DNA from: Ustilago trichophora
Taxonomy: Eukaryota; Basidiomycota; Ustilaginomycetes; Ustilaginales; Ustilaginaceae
Assembly (NCBI GenBank): GCA_900323505.1
Contig: OOIN01000001.1
Coordinates: 1-64,000, forward strand
Direction: 5' to 3'
Length of the DNA stretch: 64,000 nt
In this document: piece by piece, positions 9,168-18,634 of the stretch
Layout of the letters: each line of letters opens with the position of its first letter
Position numbering within the stretch: the first letter of the stretch is position 1
Position numbers and translations under genes: made by a program
The notes under the pieces: generated by a model
The model's database searches: none
Told to the model about the DNA's origin: nothing
The model's input: the letters and a program-made list of their open reading frames with translations, nothing else

Positions 9168-10034
9168 TCAGATGCCGCCCTTGGACAGCGTCAACCACAG
9201 GTCATCTGTCGAGCAGCAGCCGTGGCAGGGCAAGAACAACGACCAAACGCAGATGTGTGGAGACAAGAGCAGCGAGTAGGAAAAGCCAAAAGGAAGAGCG
9301 AAGTAAGGAGTAAGTAAAGCGTTCACAAGACAGAGCAGGCAGGTCTTGACATATCGCAGCTTGTCGCTGAAACTTACCTCCAAGGTAATGAATGTTTTCT
9401 ATCGCGATGCCCTTTCCGGTCTTCCTGACTTCCTCGGTGTCCATCTGCATGACGCCGACCGCGAGGATCTCATCTTTACCCTGCGCTCGAATGGCTACAC
9501 ACTGTCCCTTCTTGATCGGCGTCTCTCCCTTTGACGGGTCTGGCAGCTTGCCTCCTGCGCTTGTCAAGCCTGGCGACATGACGTTGGCACCCGAGAGCAC
9601 GAATTTGATTGCTCCTCGGTCGACTTGTACCGATGGAAGCATATCGGGAACTGATTTGACCACAAGCGTGATGCATTCAATGGGTAAGGAAAGAGGGGTC
9701 AGTCCTACTCTGTGTTGGTGGTGGAACAGGTGTGAGAATTGGGGAACTTACATTTGTGCAACAATCGCAAGGAGGGCAAGTACCAATCGTCGTAATGCTG
9801 GAAGAAGAGCACCTGCTTGTCTGCGATCAGCATCTGTACATGTTCTCGGGCGAACTTGACCGTGGTGACGGAAGCCTTGTTAGGCCATGCTGCTTCGAGG
9901 AGGGCACCTTCGTCCTTGGCGAGGGCGGGGTACTGGTCGGTGAGCTTTTGACGGATGACTCTGCGCACCGAGGATTTGAGGGCGGTTGCGGGGCCCAGAT
10001 CGGGCTTGGGCTCGAACTTCTTGAACAGCGACAT
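9168..10034 (-). CDS. TMA20: Tma20/MCT-1-type ribosome-associated PUA-domain protein
   Basis: Three exons on the minus strand: 10034-9752, 9650-9378 and 9205-9168; introns of 101 and 172 nt with GTAAGT donors and AG acceptors (phase 1 each); product 197 aa. The spliced protein starts [14 protein letters not shown] and crosses the first junction as [21 protein letters not shown] and the second as [19 protein letters not shown], giving the full MCT-1 fold: an N-terminal domain and a C-terminal PUA domain ([23 protein letters not shown]). MCT-1 with DENR (Tma20 with Tma22 in yeast) recycles 40S subunits and supports re-initiation. The last exon encodes only 12 residues, so it is easily missed. 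It is divergent from the mitochondrial ATPase gene across about 400 bp that must hold both promoters. Confidence 0.93.
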
Positions 10035-10433
10035 GTTCTTGTGTTCGCTCTGTGGGTGTGGTTTCCAGACGGAGGGAGGGTTTATTGAGAGAGTGCGAGT
10101 GTCGTGAGGGTCGAGGTGTGTATGCATTTCTCGCATTTTGATTCAAGATCTCGGAAGTCGGAGAGGTTGCAGGGAAAACGCAACTTAACAAGTCCGTGCG
10201 GTTGCAGAGCACAGCCCAAATTTGAAATACAGTACCGCCAGCTGTGGAATGATGCCAAGATTAGAAGGTCCGACCAGACAGCTCGCTCATATTGTCATAC
10301 ATAACAAAGGCCATAAAGTTAATCAACGCTCCACGCGACTTGCCACGATCTTCTCGGCCTTGCACACGATCTTCCTGGCTGCGATCAGCGTGGTCTAGAC
10401 AGGTCTCGACGTCCTCACAGGCTACAAAACAGG
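10035..10433. promoter_or_regulatory. Shared divergent promoter region (TMA20 / ATPase gene)
   Basis: 399 bp between two divergent ATGs. No specific element can be named with confidence. Confidence 0.5.
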
Positions 10434-12464
10434 ATGGTATTCGTCCCCACAGCTACAGCTGCAGCGTCCGCATCCTCGCGGCGCTTCATTACAGCGTCTC
10501 TACGAACCCACACCCAGGCGACAGCCAGGCCTGCCATCAGCACGTTGCGCAAAACGCAGTTTCGAGCACTGTCCACAACCGCCGTGCGAGCCTCTGAACC
10601 ACGACAGCAACCTTCTTCTTCGACTTCATCCTCGGCTAAATCTTCAGAGAGCAAGTCGGACAAAGACTCGAACGATGGCTTCCGCAGCTTCTTCAACTCG
10701 ACCGGATGGGAAACGGCGATGGGTGCATCGGTCGGTGTCCTCCTGCTGGGTGGAGCCGCCATGGTCTACCACTCTTGGTACAAGCGCCACGTCCTCAAGA
10801 AGATGGAGGCGGCTTTCGATCCTGGCTACGACCCTGTACTCGCTCTCGCCAAGAGTGGTGACCAGCTGGCCCATGTTCGCATCGATCCGCCTCGTCCGGA
10901 AGACGAGATGATCCGAAGCATCGTCTCTGGTAAAGAAGCTGGGCGCTACTTCCTCGTCATGGGCAGCAAAGGATCTGGCAAGGCTACATCGATCATCGAA
11001 GCGATGGCCGAGATCGACGCTGATGGATGCGCCTTCTTCGATGCCCACCTCGACCCTACCATTGTCGTGGATCGTTTCTCCGAATCGATCAACTTTAGCA
11101 ACAACCGTGACTACCTCGGCAACTTACTCGGTCTCTCCGATCTCTCCGGCATGTCGTACTATCAGCAGCTCGAGCGTGCTCTACACAAGCTGGAAAGAGC
11201 CCTGATCACGCGCAAGCAAAAGACGGGCAAACCAGCCATCATTGTCATGAACAGCGCGCATCTTCTTCCACGTGATGAGGAGGGAACCAAGCTGCTGCAC
11301 ATCTTCCAACAGCGTGCTGAGAAATGGGCCTCTGCAGGCACAGCCACCTTTGTCTTCACTACGGCTGACTACTGGGTCTACGATGTACTCCGCAAAGCAT
11401 CGAACCGTATGGACACGCTCTCCTTCCGAGACCTCACACGTCGCCAGTCGATCAACGTCCTTCGTGGCTGTCGCAAGCAGTACTGGGGCGAGAAGCCCTC
11501 CTCTCAGGATCCGCGGGTGCTTCAAGAAGTCTACGAGATCTGCGGTGGCCGACTGGGGTTGCTCAACAAGGTTGCCAGACGCAAAGACATGCTGCGGGCA
11601 GCGAGGCAGTTGGTGGAGGACGACATGCAGTGGGTGCTCAGTAAGACGGGTATCATCGAGGATCACGACGATGATGTGATGGACGAGCAAAAGTGGGCCA
11701 CGTGCAGTTGGTTGCTCTTTGTCGAGCTGTCCAAAAAGCAAAAGGAGTTAGAGGAGTTGTTGGATGAGTACGGGGGTAGGCTGCCGGCGTTTGTAAACCA
11801 GGATACGTTGGAGGATCCGCAGTACAGCAGCTTGGCAGCGCAATTGCATAGCGACGCTGGGTGGTTCAAGGCGAGGGCGTCGCCTGTGCCCGGTTTGACG
11901 AGATTCACTACTGCCGCCGTGCGTCAGGCTAAGAAGGATCAAGATGACGACGATGATGATGAAGATGACGATGATGATGACGACGATCAATCAGTTATTG
12001 CACACCGCCGACTGACCGAATCGCCCATCACCGACCCTAGCATGGACCAGGAAGCAGACGTACGAGGCGCAGACGTCCCCAACCCACACCTCACCTGGGG
12101 CGAAGCACGCCAAGTCATGACGCGTCCGGACTACATTATGGAACTTGACCATCTCAACGTCATCCACATTGATCGACACCATCACATCCGCGCCGACTCG
12201 ATGCCGCTGCTCCGTGCCATGCGCCGCGTAGCCGAATCGCAGGGCTACGAAGACCGACTCGAGTCCGTCATGGATCGTGTATCGGCCATCGAGAGCTTGG
12301 GCCGTACGCGCGAGCTGGTGTGGAAAGAGCAGGGCGACGGAGGTAAATTCTTGATCAAGAAGGATCACAAGGGACGCGAGCTTGAGACATGGACGCTGCT
12401 CGGGGGTGATGAGCGATTGGGTCGCGATACCGAAGATGACGCGGACGGTGACGATGACAAGTGA
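10434..12464 (+). CDS. Mitochondrial inner-membrane P-loop (Orc1/AAA-like) ATPase, 676 aa
   Basis: Starts MVFVPTATAAASASSRRFIT, a presequence-like N-terminus rich in Arg, Ser and Thr (to about 55), then a Ser-rich linker, a predicted single membrane segment at about 95-113 (GASVGVLLLGGAAMVYHSW), and a P-loop NTPase domain. Walker A is GSKGSGKATS at about 177-186. The expected Walker B strand is PAIIVMNSAHLL (about 267-278), where the usual Asp is replaced by Asn. A low-complexity run of Asp/Glu lies at about 503-518. The C-terminal part (about 540-676) is helical and charged. I recognise the general class (fungal mitochondrial Orc1-like/AAA ATPases of unknown role) but no characterised orthologue. 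A protein quality-control or DNA-linked role at the inner membrane is only a guess. No introns needed. Confidence 0.72.
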   Translation: MVFVPTATAAASASSRRFITASLRTHTQATARPAISTLRKTQFRALSTTAVRASEPRQQPSSSTSSSAKSSESKSDKDSNDGFRSFFNSTGWETAMGASVGVLLLGGAAMVYHSWYKRHVLKKMEAAFDPGYDPVLALAKSGDQLAHVRIDPPRPEDEMIRSIVSGKEAGRYFLVMGSKGSGKATSIIEAMAEIDADGCAFFDAHLDPTIVVDRFSESINFSNNRDYLGNLLGLSDLSGMSYYQQLERALHKLERALITRKQKTGKPAIIVMNSAHLLPRDEEGTKLLHIFQQRAEKWASAGTATFVFTTADYWVYDVLRKASNRMDTLSFRDLTRRQSINVLRGCRKQYWGEKPSSQDPRVLQEVYEICGGRLGLLNKVARRKDMLRAARQLVEDDMQWVLSKTGIIEDHDDDVMDEQKWATCSWLLFVELSKKQKELEELLDEYGGRLPAFVNQDTLEDPQYSSLAAQLHSDAGWFKARASPVPGLTRFTTAAVRQAKKDQDDDDDDEDDDDDDDDQSVIAHRRLTESPITDPSMDQEADVRGADVPNPHLTWGEARQVMTRPDYIMELDHLNVIHIDRHHHIRADSMPLLRAMRRVAESQGYEDRLESVMDRVSAIESLGRTRELVWKEQGDGGKFLIKKDHKGRELETWTLLGGDERLGRDTEDDADGDDDK

Positions 12465-13328
12465 TACGGAGCCTCCATCAGAAGCTATGTATTCTAGAGA
12501 ATGCAACTTTACACGTGTCTATCTTTGCACCGTCTGAGTGACCACTTTTGACAAGCATGCATGTCTCGTTCCGATGGAGCCTTATCAAGAGGGTGAGAAC
12601 ATCTTATCGTCGACGAATGATTGATGTCGCTCTCCGTGGAATGATACTCTCTGTGTGCCATGTGGTGACTTGACCAGCGTGGTGTGGTCATGGGTCGCAC
12701 TGTTCGGATTTAGACTTCCACGCTGTGCGGGGTGGGGGAGAATTGAAGCCCTTTTCGGAATTGTGACATTCTCTCGTCTCGTGCCTCCTCTGGCCGAGCT
12801 GAATGCCGAGCTTTTTCCCAGTGTTTCCCCGGGGCCATGCTCAAGATCAGCCTCTTTGGGCGGCGCACTGTTTGCTCTCCAGTCCTCAGTATCACCGGAG
12901 CACAGAGCCGTGTCTGTGATGGAGAGGTGGGATTGAGTCAGTAAGGTTAGGTCTGGATTCGGGTTGGACTGGATTGGATGCAGGTCCCCGCACCGAAGCG
13001 GACCCTTGATTGGGGAGCAAAGTGAATTCGGCGTCGGTTAGCGTTGTTGTAGCCGCGCGCCCGCTGCTGTTGCTCTGTTACAACCTGCCAAGTTGGCCGA
13101 GAGATAAAGTCTTTCTATGCAATATCATTTGTGGTGTGCGCTCGTGTTGGTCGGCTATACGTGCCGTTGTGCCTCTGTGTGCGCACGCACAGACAGCCTC
13201 GCACTGCACAGTCTGATATATAGAGAGAGTTGACTCGGCTTGATTTGTCCCTCCAAACAAATTTTCCCACTTGAGTTACACAAGGCCCCTTCTTCGTACA
13301 ATCTCTAACTTTAAGCCTTCACATCGTC
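12465..13328. other. Intergenic, promoter of the amidase gene
   Basis: 864 bp without a recognisable gene. A GATATATAGAGAGAG stretch near 13215 could be TATA-like, about 110 bp upstream of the amidase ATG. Confidence 0.45.
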
Positions 13329-15050
13329 ATGCCGGCTGCCGTGGCTTCTTCAGCCGTGGCCCCTTCCAACGGGACCTCCAAGATGTCGAGCTCGTCTTCG
13401 TGGAAGCAGGTCGCTGCGGCCAACCAGCAATCCCGACTGGATCGGATCCCTTCGGACTGGCGTCTTTCCTCGTCGATCCTCGAAGGCGTTAACGAGAACA
13501 GTGGCTCTGATGTGCGCTCCATCCCTGCCTCCTGTGGCATCCTCACTGCCGAGGATCTCAAGATCACTGACGCTCCCGTTGAAGAGATCCTCTCCAAGCT
13601 CCAAACTCGCACCTGGACATCCGAGGCGGTCACCACCGCCTTCTGCAAGCGCGCTGCAATTGCCCATCAGCTCACCAACTGTCTCACCGAGATCTTCTTC
13701 GACGAAGCCATCGCTGCCGCCAAGCAGTACGACCAGCAGTACGAATCCTCTGGCAAGCACACTGGCCCTCTCGCCGGCCTTCCTATTTCATTGAAAGACA
13801 ACTTCAACCTCACAGGCAAGGACTCGAACCTTGGCTTCGTAGCGTGGATCAACAGTCCCTCGGATCACGATTCGATGCTGGTCACTCTGCTGAGGGAGCA
13901 GGGAGCCGTGCTGTACTGCAAGACGGCGACCCCGACGGCAATGATGATCGCAGAAACAGTCAGCAATGCCAACGGTCGAGCGCTGAATCCATTCAACACC
14001 AAGATGACACCAGGTGGAAGTTCGGGTGGTGAATCGGCGCTTTTGGCGATGCGTGGAAGCCCGCTAGGTGTGGGAACGGATATCGGTGGTAGCATTCGCA
14101 TCCCTTGCTCGTTTACGGGCTTGTGGGGGCTGAAGCCATCGTTTGGTCGCTTCCCGACGGGCAAGTGCAAGAGTGGCTTGGCTGGTCAAGAGGCAGTCAT
14201 GTCGATCAACGGTCCCATGTGCAACGATGCAGAGGGACTCGAGATCTATGCCAAGACGGTGGTGGACACGGAGCCGTGGCATGTGGATCCCAAGTGTGTC
14301 CCCATCCCTTGGACCCCCGTCGCAGCTTCTTCCCTTCCCAAGTCTCTCACCATTCTCATGCTCACTAACAACGGTCTGGTCACCCCTACACCTCCCCTTC
14401 AGCGTGCTCTCGACCACGCTGCCAGCAAGCTGCGCGCAGCCGGTCACAACGTCGTCGAATGGGACGCCTCTGCTAACGCTTCCGATGCCGCCCTCTTTGA
14501 GCGAGGGCTCAACTTCATTGTCTCCTTCTTCCGTGCTGAAGGAGGCGCCACCATTCACTCGCTCATGGAGTCCTCCGGTGAGCACTCGGAGTGGGTCCCC
14601 GGTCTCGCCGAAACCGATCCTTCTACCAACAAGACCGTCAAGGAGCTTTGGACCGTCCAAGCCGCACGCACAGGATGGGCAGCAGAGATGCTCGAGCGTA
14701 TGCGCGCCCTCACAGGCGGCAAGCCTTTCGACGCTCTCGTATCGCCCGTTGCCGCCGAAGTTAGCACGAGGCACGATGCATACCACCACATTTTTTACAC
14801 GGGAGTGTGGAATCTCATGGATATGCCAGCCGTCGTTTTCCCCCTGCAAGGTGTCAGTGTGGACAAGGCACTCGACCAGAAGGATGACGGGTTCAAGCCC
14901 AAGCAGGGCGGAGAGGAGGAGAAGGTGTGGGCTCAGTACGACGCAGCAGATGCCCACGGCCTGCCCGTTTGCCTGCAGGTCGTTGGTCACCGTTTGAGGG
15001 AGGAGAAGACCATTGCGGTTGCAAGGCAACTTCACGCTGATTGCGCTTAG
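13329..15050 (+). CDS. Amidase (amidase-signature family, acetamidase-like), 573 aa
   Basis: Hydrolyses amides to the acid and ammonia. The amidase signature is complete: catalytic Lys156 in GLPISLKDNFN, the cis-Ser231 in TPGGSSGGESALLAMRG, and the nucleophile Ser255 in GVGTDIGGSIRIPC, with the 24-residue spacing from Ser231 to Ser255 seen in FAAH-type enzymes. Length fits fungal acetamidase/general amidases (about 540-580). A short Ala/Ser-rich start (MPAAVASSAVAPSNGTSKM) has no clear signal peptide or membrane segment, so it is probably cytosolic. Substrate cannot be read from sequence: acetamidase, indole-acetamide hydrolase and fatty-acid amidase types share these motifs. Uninterrupted frame. 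Convergent with the ZIM17-like gene. Confidence 0.93.
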   Translation: MPAAVASSAVAPSNGTSKMSSSSSWKQVAAANQQSRLDRIPSDWRLSSSILEGVNENSGSDVRSIPASCGILTAEDLKITDAPVEEILSKLQTRTWTSEAVTTAFCKRAAIAHQLTNCLTEIFFDEAIAAAKQYDQQYESSGKHTGPLAGLPISLKDNFNLTGKDSNLGFVAWINSPSDHDSMLVTLLREQGAVLYCKTATPTAMMIAETVSNANGRALNPFNTKMTPGGSSGGESALLAMRGSPLGVGTDIGGSIRIPCSFTGLWGLKPSFGRFPTGKCKSGLAGQEAVMSINGPMCNDAEGLEIYAKTVVDTEPWHVDPKCVPIPWTPVAASSLPKSLTILMLTNNGLVTPTPPLQRALDHAASKLRAAGHNVVEWDASANASDAALFERGLNFIVSFFRAEGGATIHSLMESSGEHSEWVPGLAETDPSTNKTVKELWTVQAARTGWAAEMLERMRALTGGKPFDALVSPVAAEVSTRHDAYHHIFYTGVWNLMDMPAVVFPLQGVSVDKALDQKDDGFKPKQGGEEEKVWAQYDAADAHGLPVCLQVVGHRLREEKTIAVARQLHADCA

Positions 15051-15338
15051 ATCTGGAGCTAGATTTCAGACAAAGTAGAAAGACGAATGATACACTTAGT
15101 GCTCATGATTAGACTGGTCTTTTTGATGTATCTGATGTTATTGTGGCAAAATTCGTCTGGGATCGCTAGCAGACATGGCCGAGCAGATGAGTTGGTTCAA
15201 CTTGCGCATCCGAGCTTTGTAACGTCGTCGCAGGGCAAAAAATGGTGAATTTTGCTGTGATTATAGCTACCTTGGGTCGAGTGGTGTTTGCAAGTAGTAT
15301 ACAGTCTATTCTTCTATCGCTTCTGAACTTTCCTCCTT
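15051..15338. terminator. Convergent 3' region between amidase and ZIM17-like genes
   Basis: 288 bp shared by two converging 3' ends; must contain both polyadenylation regions. No individual signal is asserted. Confidence 0.4.
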
Positions 15339-15959
15339 CTACGAAAGAATCTCGATCGTCTCCCCAGTCTCGCCATCAACGCCCACCGTCCCCCTCCTCA
15401 CTTTGCCACCTCTCGCCTCGATCATCTGCTCGATAGTTCTTGGCTCGTCCTCTGTCTCTGTGAACCAGCTCAAGTTATCTGCGATCAAATGTCTGTTCTT
15501 GCAACCCGGACACTGAACGATGACGATGCCTTTGGTGTAGGATCGTTTCGAGAACTCGTGCGAGCTGCGATGGCCGCATTCGTCGACAGTGCAGGTGAAG
15601 GTGATAGCAAGTCGCTGTTCGATTTGACCAATGGGGGTACGTTCACCTGTGACTGGGATCGAGGCGGGATCGTCTTCAAGTTGGTTGGTGGAAGGGGTGG
15701 TCTCCGGGAGGAATGACTCGATGCGCGATCGGTCGTTGTGCAATGTTGCGGCTGCGGAGAATGTGCGGTGCTGCAAGTTACGTGGAAGTGATGCTGTCAA
15801 GAAAGGTCTAGATGTGCGGAGGGTGGATTGGGAACGGAATGCAGTATACGCTGGGCTGACAAGAGCTGGCTTGGGAGTGGCAAGGCTGCGCTGCAAGGTC
15901 TGTCGACTGCTCGAGGCGACATTTCGCGAGAGGGAAGGAAAGATTCTGCTCGTTGACAT
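15339..15959 (-). CDS. ZIM17: Zim17/Tim15/Hep1-type DNL zinc-finger protein, mitochondrial Hsp70 escort
   Basis: 206 aa. The first ~75 residues are a presequence-like stretch rich in Ser, Arg, Thr and Leu. The DNL zinc finger follows: ITFTCTVDECGHRSSHEFSK, then SYTKGIVIVQCPGCKNRHLI and ADNLSWF. Zinc ligands are expected to be C123, C128, C150 and C153. Zim17 keeps mitochondrial Hsp70 (Ssc1) soluble and supports protein import and Fe-S cluster biogenesis in the matrix. One oddity: the first knuckle is C-x4-C instead of the usual C-x2-C (two extra residues, DE). The tail (170-206) is longer than the yeast protein. Single exon. Assignment is firm. Confidence 0.95.
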   Translation of the reverse strand: MSTSRIFPSLSRNVASSSRQTLQRSLATPKPALVSPAYTAFRSQSTLRTSRPFLTASLPRNLQHRTFSAAATLHNDRSRIESFLPETTPSTNQLEDDPASIPVTGERTPIGQIEQRLAITFTCTVDECGHRSSHEFSKRSYTKGIVIVQCPGCKNRHLIADNLSWFTETEDEPRTIEQMIEARGGKVRRGTVGVDGETGETIEILS

Positions 15960-18634
15960 GGCGTGCTATCAAGTTCTTGTAGATAGCTTGAGAGTTTCTA
16001 CGTTGATCAGAGGCTGGGGACTAGGTGCGATGCGGACGAGAAGAAGAAGGCCTGACGATGATGGAAGTGCACGAGCAAGGTTCGGCATCAGAAAAAGTTG
16101 CGGGTTTCGGGCCTCGAGGTGGAGGAAAGGATTAGAACTTTCTCTCTCTCAGTCTGAAAAATTGTTGAGATTTGTTCCCTACTCACAGCTTAACACACCT
16201 CATGTAAATGTCACAGCTGTTAAGTCGTCGTTTTTTTCGGTCGCTTTCTCCGAGACTCAACCGATTCAGACCTGCCCAACGGCATCCATGGAAATGATAG
16301 CCGCTGAGACGGAAGCTCGGGAGTCATTTCTCTCACCCTCTGTCTTTACCGAGTGCCCACGAGAGTGATGACAAGAAGCATGTGTCACATGTGATAAAAG
16401 AAGGACCAAGGCTTGCTTTTTAAGTGACAGCTTGCTATGCATTTGCCAAATGTCTCTTGTTCACCGGTCAATTTTTGGACGGCGAACAGAAATCGCACAA
16501 AAAACGGCGCCTTCTGACATCCAGCAAGCGAGTCAGAGTCGGTCGGAAAAACCAACACGGACCGTGTCCACGCCTTGTTGTCCATTTGCAAGCCAAAGTG
16601 GGCGCTTTTGGGTTCAGCAGTGGTTCGATAGAGCTCCACCAGAGAGTGTATCAGGGTCGGAAAAACTTGATCGAGCTGAAGCTTTTCTTTTTCGGAGAGC
16701 CATCCGGTATGGCTCCACATGGCAAAGGGCCAGATGAGGTTGCCGGGGTATCGGAAAAGTTGGCCGAGGAGAAGGGGCTGTCTAGGTGACCAAGAAGAGG
16801 ATTCGCCGGTTCGTCGAGCTGCATAGTGAGAGACAGCCAAGATGAAATGGCCGTGATGTTGTGCTAATTTGATGGTCAACTAGGATGACATCGCCCACTC
16901 GTCCTCGTGGGGTATCTTTGCTGCTGCATGACGGCAAACAAGCATCGTTGAGTGAGAACAGGAAGGGACATCCTCGGCCAAACTGATGCTGGACCTTGTG
17001 TGTTTTGGTCACCGGTGCCTTCCGCTGGAAGGAGCAGCAGGCCAGAACATCGCCCTCTGTTCTAACTGCATCTGTCGATCTGACACTGAGCGATGCAGGC
17101 AAAGCTTGCCATACGTAGAAGTACTGTACGGCTAATCCTGCAAACCCCAAGGATCCTGAATGTTTCGAGGCGAGAGACAACAGCCTAAGGGAATGGGATC
17201 GGACCCGGCCAACGACCCACCGACTCTTTGGACCGAGCCAGCAGCGAGCTCTTTAGAGATCTGAGCGCGCTGTAGCCCCTCGCTAAACACCTTATTCTTC
17301 CTCTCTTGCAGCGGCAAGTGGGCATTGCTTCGGCTCTTCTTTGGTACATTGTTGATCAACAAGTGCGATCTTGCTTGCATGACGATCAAGTACGTAACAC
17401 GGATAGCTAGCTCGGAATCGAACAAAGTGCTGGACAAAGGATGAGTGGATAGCCGACAACCCCGCGCGGTGTCCTTCCTTTTTTCTTTCCTTTTCCTTTG
17501 TTTTTGTCCTTCTCTGTGGATTTGAAAATGTATTCGGAGTTTTAAACGGTGGTAAGAAAGCTGCTCCGAATTTGCTCCGTTCTCGGTTGTTTGGCCGTAG
17601 TTGGACCCACTTTGAGAAGGCTTTGGGTGCAATTCAAGTCAAAGCTTCCCCCCACTGCCACCTCCTTTTGACTGTCATGCTGCTGCTTGACGAGATTTCG
17701 CTGTTCATGCCTGTTCCCCACTTTCACTCTTCTGGCGATCCCGGTCCAAAGTATGCTCTACTAACCGGTGACTGACGACTATTGAGTCTGTTCCCTTCTC
17801 TACCATTGCACTTAGCATTGCTCGTGGGAACGGGGAACAAGGCGTACAAGAGCACATCATCTCAGTGTGGTCGGCCGACAATGCTTTGAAATTGGCCGGT
17901 AAGGCACCGCTCCGGGCGTGGTTCGGTGCTGAGTGGAAAGGCGGGGATTCGATCCAGTCGTGCTCTTTCATGGACATGTCTGAGGCATGTGCTCTTCCCC
18001 ACTCTCCTCGTTTTGAGAGTCGTGACAGCCGCAGGCAGATGTGAAATGAGGTGAGGTGCTGCTCAAACATCATCTTTGCCTTTCCTCTCCGGCTACGAAT
18101 CATCCGGGCCCTTCGTCGTACGTGGACCCACAGACGCTTCATCCTACCTTGCCCCTTGTGTCCACTCTAGCAACAGATGGCTGTTACGTGTCGACTCTAA
18201 TCCCACTCCTTGTTCTCGAGACTCGACCTCGTCTTGGTTCACGGTCCGCTCCGGTCAATTCTCCTCTCTTTGAGTTGTCAAACCCCGCTCCGCCTCCCCC
18301 CTTCTCTTGCTCTAGACTCTCTTGTCCTTCCGACAAGAAAGCATCTTGTTCCATTGCCTTGTCGTTTCAACGCGTTTCATAACAAGTTTCGGTGCAACCA
18401 TCTGCACGCATGCCGGCTGTCAACCTTATCCTGCTCCAACCACTTTTCGTCCCGGTCTTCATTCCTGAGCTTCCTCACTGCCCCACCGAGCCTTCCCAAC
18501 TTCACATGACTCTCACCCACCACTGTGCCACCGCCAGCTCCGATACCACCACAACCATCACCACCAATCTCTAGCACCATCAACAATTGCGCCATTCCCT
18601 ATTATCACCACACTAGCTTGACTCGAATAGAGGC
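15960..18634. other. Long intergenic block, no gene recognised
   Basis: 2.7 kb with frames up to 164 codons (minus strand, 16385-16879) that match nothing I know and look like chance. Contains GTACTGTAC at 17121, and pyrimidine-rich sequence over about 18.1-18.6 kb that is typical of long 5' regions of fungal regulators. Presumably the promoter of the downstream regulator gene plus that of ZIM17. Confidence 0.5.

Noticed and set aside
14064..15035. 323-codon minus-strand frame
   Set aside because: Antisense to the amidase; no family resemblance.
15631..16368. 245-codon plus-strand frame
   Set aside because: Antisense to the ZIM17-like gene over its first half and runs into promoter sequence.
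16385..16879. 164-codon minus-strand frame
   Set aside because: No homology recognised, overlapped by frames on the other strand, mixed composition; most likely chance.
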